Position numbers and translations under genes: made by a program. Shown here piece by piece: positions 1-4,455 of a stretch of 5,258 nucleotides of DNA. Source of the stretch: Desulfovibrio sp. (GTDB taxonomy: Bacteria > Desulfobacterota > Desulfovibrionia > Desulfovibrionales > Desulfovibrionaceae); contig DQED01000336.1 in the NCBI GenBank assembly GCA_003525525.1, positions 1 to 5,258 on the forward strand, written 5' to 3'. The notes under the pieces are model-generated. The model was not told the DNA's origin. It saw only the letters and a list, made by a program, of their open reading frames with translations, and did not search any database. Position 1 is the first letter of the stretch, and each line of letters opens with the position of its first letter.

Positions 1-1472
1 GCGATTTCCTCGATGATGCCGATTTTTTCCGCGATCTGCTTCATGGCCGAAACGGTCTTGGCCACGGCCTCGCCGCCGCTTTGGGCGTCCTTGGCGGTGG
101 CCAGGGCGATCTGTTCGGTCTGTTTGGCGTTGTCCGCGTTCTGGCGGATGTTGGCGCTCATCTCCTCCATGCTGGACGAGACTTCCTCGACGGACGCGGC
201 CTGCTCGGTTGCGCCCTGGGAGAGCTGCTCGGCCGATGCGCTCAGTTCCTCGGAGCCCGAGGCCACGTTTTCCGCGCCGGACTGGACCTGGCCGACAACC
301 TCGCGCAGCTTGGCGATCATATGGCGCAGCGCGGCGGCCAATGCGCCGATTTCGTCTTTCTGCTCCAGGTCGATGCGCTGGTTGAGGTCGCCCTTGGCCA
401 GTCCTTCCGCGGCCTGCACGCCGACAAGCACGGGCTTGGTGATCATGCGCGAGATGAACACGCCAAGCAGCACCGCCAGCACCACGCCGATGCCGATGCC
501 CGACATGGACATGACCGAAGCGCGCCGCGCCTCGGCGTCGGCGTCGGTCTTGCCCTGCTGCGCCGCAGCCAGGGAATCGGCCATCAGCCGGTCGAGCAGT
601 TCGAAGCAGCGGATCTGCTTGGGGCGCACGGTGACCATGGTCTCGTTGCGCATTTTGTCGCAGATGGCGGAAACGCGGCCGATCTCCTGCGACAGGGTAT
701 TGAAGTGGGCAATGGTCGTTTCCACGGCCGGCGTGATATCCGTGCGCACGACGGCGGCCAGCTCCTCGCGCGAGGCGTTTTTCGCAGCCAGTTCCTTGAG
801 CTTGCCCACGGCGCGGTGCAGTTTGTCGTGGATGCCGTGGAGCTCCGTCAGCGTCTTCTTGAAGACCGGGTTGACGATGTCGCGCCCTTCGCTGTCGAGC
901 CATTTGCCGAAGTTGCATTGGGCCGCGTCGTCCCCACCCGTCAGGGGCGTGCCGGAAAAGGCCAGGGCCTGGGCGTCGGCCAGGAGCTTGTAGTGGTCGC
1001 CGCGAAATTTTTCGAATTTCTTTTCCAGGGCGTCGGGATCGTCGATGTCGGACTTGTCCCATTCCCTGGCCAGGTCGAACGTGTCGTTGTTGACCTTGAC
1101 CCATTCCTGCCAAGCCGGCACGAAGTCCCGCCAGATGCGTTCGGCTTCCGGGGATTTGGGCAGGCCCTCGTATTCTTCCCAGGCCTTGCGGTAGCTCTCG
1201 CGCAGGTTGGCGATGTTGTCGTACTGCCGCTGCCGATCCTTGGCGGAGAGGCCGGGCATGTTGAGGGTCCGTTGCGCCACGCGAACGGATTCGCCGGCGA
1301 TCTTGATCAGTTGCAGGTCACGTACCGACGGCAGGTTGACGTCCGTGACCGTGTTCAGACTTTTCGTGAGCCCCGATATCCCCATGAGGCCGACGAGGCC
1401 GACGGCCAGGGTGATGGCGGCGCAGATGAGAAATCCGCCGACCAGTTTCACTCCCAATTTCAAATTGCCCAT
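1..1472 (-). CDS. Methyl-accepting chemotaxis protein with a periplasmic CZB (zinc-binding) sensor domain, C-terminus cut off by the window
   Basis: Membrane chemoreceptor that would signal to CheA/CheW. 490 residues are visible. TM1 spans about residues 8-32, a long helical extracytoplasmic domain about 33-320, TM2 about 321-341, a HAMP domain about 342-395 (SRMITKPV, then the DEIGALAAAL segment), followed by the start of the coiled-coil signalling domain (EELSASAEQLSQGATEQAAS, VEEVSSSMEEMSANI). Reading stops just before the conserved hairpin tip expected next, so the gene runs off the left edge. Residues 160-219 fit the chemoreceptor zinc-binding (CZB) pattern: H160-xx-L, 22 residues, C186-N-F-G-K-W191, 23 residues, H215-xxx-H219. 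The domain lies between the two membrane segments and so faces the periplasm. The ATG at 1472 is set by a strong GAGGGGAG ribosome site six bases upstream. It has its own promoter and is probably a separate transcription unit from the ABC genes. The family call is very secure; the ligand is not known. Confidence 0.96.
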   Translation of the reverse strand, partial: MGNLKLGVKLVGGFLICAAITLAVGLVGLMGISGLTKSLNTVTDVNLPSVRDLQLIKIAGESVRVAQRTLNMPGLSAKDRQRQYDNIANLRESYRKAWEEYEGLPKSPEAERIWRDFVPAWQEWVKVNNDTFDLAREWDKSDIDDPDALEKKFEKFRGDHYKLLADAQALAFSGTPLTGGDDAAQCNFGKWLDSEGRDIVNPVFKKTLTELHGIHDKLHRAVGKLKELAAKNASREELAAVVRTDITPAVETTIAHFNTLSQEIGRVSAICDKMRNETMVTVRPKQIRCFELLDRLMADSLAAAQQGKTDADAEARRASVMSMSGIGIGVVLAVLLGVFISRMITKPVLVGVQAAEGLAKGDLNQRIDLEQKDEIGALAAALRHMIAKLREVVGQVQSGAENVASGSEELSASAEQLSQGATEQAASVEEVSSSMEEMSANIRQNADNAKQTEQIALATAKDAQSGGEAVAKTVSAMKQIAEKIGIIEEI

Positions 1473-1478
1473 GTTTCG

Positions 1479-1486
1479 CTCCCCTC
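1479..1486 (-). promoter_or_regulatory. Ribosome binding site of the chemoreceptor gene
   Basis: The minus strand reads GAGGGGAG six bases before the ATG at 1472. This fixes the start and leaves the basic N-terminus MGNLKLGVKL ahead of TM1. Confidence 0.75.
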
Positions 1487-1524
1487 AAGTCATGCACCAG
1501 GCGTTTTCATACCGTAATTGAGGA

Positions 1525-1554
1525 TTTCTAAAGGGGCGCAAGGGCCTTTGTCAA
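1525..1554 (-). promoter_or_regulatory. Candidate sigma-70-type promoter of the chemoreceptor gene
   Basis: The minus strand carries a perfect -35 box TTGACA (1554-1549), an 18-base spacer and a 4/6 -10 box TAGAAA (1530-1525). Transcription would begin near 1518, giving a leader of about 45 bases before the ATG. The spacer is one base longer than optimal. No flagellar sigma-28 motif was found here, so the receptor seems to be expressed from a housekeeping-type promoter. Confidence 0.5.
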
Positions 1555-1557
1555 TTT

Positions 1558-1576
1558 GCCGCGGCAACGCCGCGAC
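1558..1576 (-). terminator. GC-rich hairpin after the ABC ATPase gene (possible terminator without a U tract)
   Basis: The minus strand reads GTCGCGGC-GTT-GCCGCGGC: an eight-pair stem with one G-U pair and a three-base loop, 24 bases after the stop codon of the ATPase gene. It is followed by AAATTGACA rather than a run of T, so intrinsic termination would be weak. The stem ends three bases before the -35 box of the chemoreceptor promoter, so it could instead be an operator-like dyad. Confidence 0.4.
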
Positions 1577-1600
1577 ATTTCCCTCAGACCGAGCGTTCCG

Positions 1601-2272
1601 TCAGGCCGCGTGCAGGATGGATCCGTCGCGCATGGTGATGACCCGGGAAGCCATGGCCGCGTAAGCGGGTTCGTGGGTGACCATGACCACCGTCAGCCCT
1701 TCGGCGTTGAGTTCCGTAAGCAGGCGCATGATGTGCGTGCCCGTGTCCCCGTCCAGGCTGCCCGTGGGTTCGTCGGCGAAGACGATGCGCGGTTCGGTGA
1801 CGAGCGCCCGGGCAATGGCCACGCGCTGGCGCTCGCCGCCGGAGAGAGCGCCGGGCAGGCGCTTGGCCTTGTCCGCAAGCCCCACCCGGTCCAGGCATTC
1901 CATGGCGCGCCTGCGGCGCGCGGCGGACACCGGACGCAGGCCGGAGAGGAAAGGCGTCAGCACGTTTTCCCGGGCCGTCAGGTAGGGCAGCAGGTGGTGC
2001 ATCTGGAAGACCATGGAGAAATCCGTGGCGCGCAACCGGTTGCGCTCGGCCTCGGTCATGGCGGCGAGGTCGCGGCCCTGGTAGCGCACGCTGCCGGCGT
2101 CCGGGGAGAGCAGGCTCGAGAGGATGTTGAGCAGGGTGGATTTGCCCGAACCCGAACGGCCCACGACGCACACGAACTGCCCGGGTTCGATGGCCAGCGA
2201 AACGCCGCGCAGCACGGGCGCGGCCGCATCCTTGGCGGCGTAGCTTTTGACGACGGCGTCAGCGGTCAGCAT
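1601..2272 (-). CDS. ABC transporter ATP-binding protein, MacB/LolD-like
   Basis: Cytoplasmic ATPase subunit that should power the FtsX-like permease encoded just upstream. 223 residues, a normal length for the LolD/MacB-type nucleotide-binding subunit. All motifs are intact: Walker A GRSGSGKST (38-46), Q-loop Q90 (VFQMHHLLPYLTARENV), signature LSGGERQR (143-150), Walker B IVFADEP with catalytic E168, D-loop SLD (172-174) and H-loop H200 (VMVTHE). The short helical insert and the VFQMHHLLP segment fit the mechanotransmission class (MacB, LolD, FtsE) rather than importers with a binding protein. The ATG at 2272 is preceded by AAAGGA at seven bases. It is separated from the permease by 151 bases with several hairpins, so it may be expressed at a different level from that gene. 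Substrate cannot be told from sequence. Confidence 0.95.
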   Translation of the reverse strand: MLTADAVVKSYAAKDAAAPVLRGVSLAIEPGQFVCVVGRSGSGKSTLLNILSSLLSPDAGSVRYQGRDLAAMTEAERNRLRATDFSMVFQMHHLLPYLTARENVLTPFLSGLRPVSAARRRRAMECLDRVGLADKAKRLPGALSGGERQRVAIARALVTEPRIVFADEPTGSLDGDTGTHIMRLLTELNAEGLTVVMVTHEPAYAAMASRVITMRDGSILHAA

Positions 2273-2279
2273 TATGGCA

Positions 2280-2285
2280 TCCTTT
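2280..2285 (-). promoter_or_regulatory. Ribosome binding site of the ABC ATPase gene
   Basis: The minus strand reads AAAGGA seven bases before the ATG at 2272. It sits in a locally AT-rich stretch (about 2273-2330) that contrasts with the GC-rich surroundings. Confidence 0.65.
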
Positions 2286-2307
2286 CTCTATCATTCTGAT
2301 GAATACA

Positions 2308-2390
2308 GCCTAATAGGCAAGAGACAGTCCTTCCCCAAGAGATGGGGTGGTCCAGGAGGAGCCCCCGGCCCCTCCTGGCCGCCGGAGGCG
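2308..2390 (-). repeat. Intercistronic cluster of hairpins, resembling a dispersed Desulfovibrio intergenic element
   Basis: Four inverted repeats lie in the 151-base gap between permease and ATPase. In plus-strand order they are GCCTA-A-TAGGC (2308-2318), CCCCA-AGAGA-TGGGG (2333-2347), CCAGGAGG-N11-CCTCCTGG (2352-2378), whose loop can add three more pairs, and CGCC-GGA-GGCG (2380-2390). In the transcript (minus) the order is GCCTCCGGCGGCC, the long CC-AGGAGG stem, then CTGGACC. I recall this arrangement as common after genes in Desulfovibrio and Solidesulfovibrio genomes; that is memory, not a search. No U tract follows any of the hairpins, so it is not a classical terminator. It may stabilise the 3' end of the permease message or attenuate transcription into the ATPase gene. 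Confidence 0.6.
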
Positions 2391-2423
2391 TTTCCCCCTC
2401 CCTCTCCCCACTCCGCAACCCCA

Positions 2424-3587
2424 CTACAACATGACCAGGGCCTGGGAGGGTTCGATGCGTGCGGCGGAAAGCGCCGGCGGCAGCGAGGCCAGGGCCGAGA
2501 GCAGGGCCACGGCCGCGAACACGGCCGCGAACTGGGCCGGGAGGAACACGGGCGCGGCCGTGCCGAGGTCGAGCAGGGCCATGAGCCTGAAGCTCCCGAA
2601 ATAACCGGCGATCTGGCCGAATACCGCCGCCAGCAGGCCGAGGCTTATGCCTTCGAGGCTCATGAGCGTGAAGATGGCGGACTTGGAGTAGCCCAGGGCG
2701 CGCAGCAGGCCGATCTCGTTTTTGCGCTCGTTGACCGAGGAAAAGACCGACAGCCCGATCATGACGCAGGCCGTGAGCAGGATGACGCCGGAGACGGCAA
2801 GGGCCAGGCGTTTGACGAAATCCACGGTCATCATGCGGCTTTTGACCACCTGGCCCATGGCCTTGACGTCGGTGCCGGGCAGGGCGGCGGCAAGCTGTTC
2901 CGTGATCTCGTCGATGGGGCAGCCCGAGCACAGCGCGGCCACTTCCACGAAATGCACCCGGTTTTCCTGCCCGGACGCGCGTTGCAGGGCGTGCAGGTCG
3001 GCAAAGAGCATGGCGTCGTCGCCCGAGCCCGTGGGGCCGAGCACGCCGGCCACGGTGAAAGGCGTTCCCGAGACGTCCACCTGCGCGCCGGGGACAAGGC
3101 GCAGGCGCGCGGCCGCTTCCGCGCCGGCGAGCAGCTGTCCGTCGCCAGGCGTCAGCTCGCCGCTCGCGGCGTGCCAGTAGCTCTTGATGCGCAGTTCCTG
3201 GTCGAAATCCACGCCGATCACGCCGACCGGCGTGTCGCGCACCCTGGTCAGCAGGGCGAATTTCGGGGCCACGGCGCTTAAGCGGTCCTGGTGGTGGATG
3301 CCGGTTATGGCCGCAAGCGTCGTGTCCTCGGCCAGGGAGCGGATGTCCACGGACACGTCGCCGAGCGCCATGCCGCCGTAGCTCACGGACAGGGTTTCGG
3401 CGCGGGGCGCGACCAGGATGTTGGCTCCGTAGGCGGCGAGCTTTTCCTCCAGGCTTTCGCCCACGGCCTTGGAGAGTTCGAGCAGGGCGGTCACCGAGGC
3501 CACGCCGATGGAGAAGACCGCGACCATCAGCAGCGTGCGCAGGAGTTTGCGCCGCAGGTTGCGCAGGGGAATGGTCAGGATGTTCAA
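2424..3587 (-). CDS. FtsX/MacB-type ABC transporter permease with an extracytoplasmic CxxC
   Basis: Integral membrane partner of the ATPase encoded downstream. 387 residues in the four-helix FtsX layout: TM1 about 15-36, a large extracytoplasmic (MacB-PCD-like) domain about 37-255, TM2 about 257-281, TM3 about 307-330 and TM4 about 349-371. The cytoplasmic coupling segment SVNERKNEIGLLRALGYSKS (284-303) and the C-terminal PALSAARIEPSQAL (371-384) are typical of the family. C220 and C223 (LCSGCP) form a CxxC in the extracytoplasmic domain. The start is TTG at 3587, chosen because AAGGAG lies six bases upstream and the next residues NILTIPLRNLRRKLLRT are a standard family N-terminus. It begins 39 bases after the DUF2318 stop, so the two genes are almost certainly cotranscribed. 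Related permeases occur next to DUF2318 genes in P19-type iron loci, usually as two permease genes; only one is seen here. The substrate is unknown. Confidence 0.93.
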   Translation of the reverse strand: MNILTIPLRNLRRKLLRTLLMVAVFSIGVASVTALLELSKAVGESLEEKLAAYGANILVAPRAETLSVSYGGMALGDVSVDIRSLAEDTTLAAITGIHHQDRLSAVAPKFALLTRVRDTPVGVIGVDFDQELRIKSYWHAASGELTPGDGQLLAGAEAAARLRLVPGAQVDVSGTPFTVAGVLGPTGSGDDAMLFADLHALQRASGQENRVHFVEVAALCSGCPIDEITEQLAAALPGTDVKAMGQVVKSRMMTVDFVKRLALAVSGVILLTACVMIGLSVFSSVNERKNEIGLLRALGYSKSAIFTLMSLEGISLGLLAAVFGQIAGYFGSFRLMALLDLGTAAPVFLPAQFAAVFAAVALLSALASLPPALSAARIEPSQALVML

Positions 3588-3593
3588 GCAGGG

Positions 3594-3599
3594 CTCCTT
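3594..3599 (-). promoter_or_regulatory. Ribosome binding site that decides the TTG start of the permease gene
   Basis: The minus strand reads AAGGAG, a full consensus Shine-Dalgarno sequence, six bases before TTG at 3587. No suitably placed ATG or GTG gives the family N-terminus. Confidence 0.8.
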
Positions 3600-3626
3600 G
3601 CTCGGGCGGTTGCGGAAGGCAGGGGC

Positions 3627-4109
3627 CTAGAAAAAGCGCGTGCCGGCGGTCAGGGCCGCCATGGACACGCGAAGCGTGTCGCCCGTGGCCTCCGCCGCCA
3701 GCGGAGCCGGGTTGCAGCCGCCGTGGACCTCGCCGATCTTGCTTACGTGGAAGCGGCGGCCGCAGTTGACGCAAACCATGAATTCGCCGTCCTGGCGGTA
3801 GCCCTTTTTCTCGGGAAAGCAGACGTCGCAGGCGTCGAAAGCCGCGCGCACCTTGCCGTCGGCGCTTTTGACCGCAAAGAACGTGATCTCCTTGCCGCCG
3901 GCGCTGACCACGTAGAAATGCGCCTTGCCGTCGGACACTTCGGCCAGGGGAATGGCCACGGCGTCGCCCTGGGGCGAAAGGGTTTTGGTGTCGGAAAACA
4001 TCCCGAACAGGGCGGATGCCGGGGCGGGCAGGCTGAACACCCCGGCCAGGGCGAGGAAAAGGGCCAGGGCGGCGACGCCGGACCAGGGACGTTTCGAGGA
4101 TTGGGGCAT
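3627..4109 (-). CDS. Secreted DUF2318 domain protein with two CxxC pairs
   Basis: 160-residue exported protein. The N-terminus is a Sec signal peptide: basic MPQSSKRPW, a hydrophobic core about 11-26, and APASA with likely cleavage after A33. The mature part carries the DUF2318 hallmark: FDACDVCF (C94, C97), then MVCVNCGRRF (C113, C116), then GEVHGGCNP (C132), with H121 and H129 nearby. Family members are described as probable Fe-S or metal-binding proteins, and a DUF2318 gene accompanies FTR1/P19 iron-uptake loci with FtsX permeases; the biochemical role is not settled. There is no CxxCH, so it is not a c-type cytochrome. It is shorter than the DUF2318 proteins that carry an extra N-terminal multi-pass membrane region; here only the soluble domain is present, free in the periplasm or tethered by an uncleaved signal. 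First gene after a sigma-54 promoter. The ATG at 4109 has AAGGGA nine bases upstream, and longer in-frame starts would lack a signal peptide and run into the divergent gene. Confidence 0.9.
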   Translation of the reverse strand: MPQSSKRPWSGVAALALFLALAGVFSLPAPASALFGMFSDTKTLSPQGDAVAIPLAEVSDGKAHFYVVSAGGKEITFFAVKSADGKVRAAFDACDVCFPEKKGYRQDGEFMVCVNCGRRFHVSKIGEVHGGCNPAPLAAEATGDTLRVSMAALTAGTRFF

Positions 4110-4118
4110 GATGTGGTT

Positions 4119-4124
4119 TCCCTT
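4119..4124 (-). promoter_or_regulatory. Ribosome binding site of the DUF2318 gene
   Basis: The minus strand reads AAGGGA nine bases before the ATG at 4109. The match is moderate, but it supports the start that gives a clean signal peptide. Confidence 0.55.
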
Positions 4125-4220
4125 GCGGTTTGAGGGTTGCTTGCCGTCCTTTGGGACCGGATCGTTCGGATGCGGCGAGAAATCGCTACTTGCTAAGTAT
4201 GAATTCGTCCCAGGCGAGAT

Positions 4221-4237
4221 AGCAACCCACATGCCAA
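4221..4237 (-). promoter_or_regulatory. Sigma-54 (RpoN) promoter of the DUF2318-ABC operon
   Basis: The minus strand reads TTGGCATG-TGGG-TTGCT. Against the sigma-54 consensus YTGGCACG-N4-TTGCW the only difference is T for C in the -24 element, and GG and GC are exactly ten bases apart. It points towards the DUF2318 gene; transcription should begin near 4210, leaving a leader of about 100 bases. Sigma-54 promoters need an enhancer-binding activator, which fits both the upstream dyads at 4316-4365 and the divergent ZraS/HydH-like sensor gene, a family whose partner regulators are sigma-54 activators. Confidence 0.8.
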
Positions 4238-4315
4238 CGTCAAGGGGCGGTGCGACGTTCTGCCGCGATGGCGCGGCGTGCGTTGGCGGAAGAAGGATGG
4301 AATGGGCCATGCAAA

Positions 4316-4365
4316 GGCGCTTGCGGCCGTCTGCCGGACTGGGCGCAGGCGACCGCAAGCGTCGC
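4316..4365. promoter_or_regulatory. Pair of related dyads, candidate enhancer sites for an NtrC-type activator
   Basis: Site 1 (4316-4328, plus) reads GGC-GCTTGCG-GCC. Site 2 (4349-4365) read on the minus strand is GCGAC-GCTTGCG-GTCGC. Both have the same seven-base core flanked by inverted arms, so they share G-N-CGCTTGCGG-N-C in opposite orientation and together also form a nine-base inverted repeat (4318-4326 with 4353-4361). Their centres are 35 bp apart and lie about 112 and 147 bp upstream of the predicted sigma-54 start at 4210. This is normal enhancer distance. Binding by a particular regulator is inferred. Confidence 0.5.
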
Positions 4366-4369
4366 GTTT

Positions 4370-4386
4370 CTGGACAGTGCGGCGCT
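4370..4386 (+). promoter_or_regulatory. Weak sigma-54-like element facing the sensor kinase gene
   Basis: The plus strand reads CTGGACAG-TGCG-GCGCT. The invariant GG and GC are ten bases apart, but the -24 box (TGGACA for TGGCAC) and the -12 box (GCGC for TTGC) are poor. It would start transcription near 4397, about 59 bases before the sensor ATG. It is noted because the E. coli zraSR genes are also sigma-54 dependent, but chance is a serious alternative in GC-rich DNA. No convincing sigma-70 promoter was found for the sensor gene. Confidence 0.2.
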
Positions 4387-4406
4387 TTGGCCGTATGAAA
4401 ATAAGA

Positions 4407-4434
4407 CGGTCTGTATGCAAAAGATACAGGACCG
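4407..4434. repeat. Inverted repeat CTGTAT-N7-ATACAG before the sensor gene
   Basis: Perfect six-base arms CTGTAT (4411-4416) and ATACAG (4424-4429) surround GCAAAAG. Outer arms CGGT (4407-4410) and ACCG (4431-4434) extend the pairing with a single bulged G at 4430, giving a ten-pair imperfect stem. It ends 21 bases before the sensor ATG and is centred about 210 bp upstream of the sigma-54 start of the DUF2318 operon. It could be a repressor or activator site, or a hairpin in the sensor mRNA leader. There is no T run, so it does not look like a terminator. Confidence 0.5.
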
Positions 4435-4455
4435 CGCCTTCCAACGGACAACGAC

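Larger units (their letters stand above)
4110..4455. other. Divergent control region between the DUF2318 operon and the sensor kinase gene
   Basis: 346 bases with no credible gene. It holds the leader of the DUF2318 gene (4110-4210), the sigma-54 promoter, the paired dyads, a weak plus-strand sigma-54-like element and the CTGTAT/ATACAG repeat, each listed separately. Between about 4244 and 4315 I see no distinct signal. A short minus-strand frame (4193-4444) crosses these elements and lacks a ribosome site or recognisable protein features. Confidence 0.7.

Noticed and set aside
81..1517. Long open frame on the plus strand antisense to the chemoreceptor
   Set aside because: A by-product of GC-rich codon bias opposite a gene with full family domains; the predicted protein is rich in H, G, R and Q with no recognisable domain.
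2391..2430. G-rich minus-strand run as a G-quadruplex
   Set aside because: Four G tracts exist, but one connecting loop is nine bases, outside the usual pattern; too weak to list as a feature.
2272..3774. 500-codon minus-strand frame overlapping the permease gene
   Set aside because: Low-complexity arginine/glycine-rich translation in another frame of the real permease, which has clear transmembrane segments and FtsX motifs.
3690..3850. DUF2318 cysteines as c-type haem sites
   Set aside because: Neither CxxC is followed by histidine, so haem attachment by the standard CxxCH motif is not supported.
4216..4243. Sigma-70-like promoter TTGACG-N16-TATCTC on the minus strand
   Set aside because: It overlaps the sigma-54 element almost exactly; its -10 box is only 3/6, whereas the sigma-54 match is nearly perfect and fits the genetic context. 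A minor sigma-70 start cannot be excluded.
4193..4444. Small minus-strand frame in the divergent region
   Set aside because: No ribosome site, odd composition, and it runs across the promoter and dyads; better explained as non-coding control DNA.
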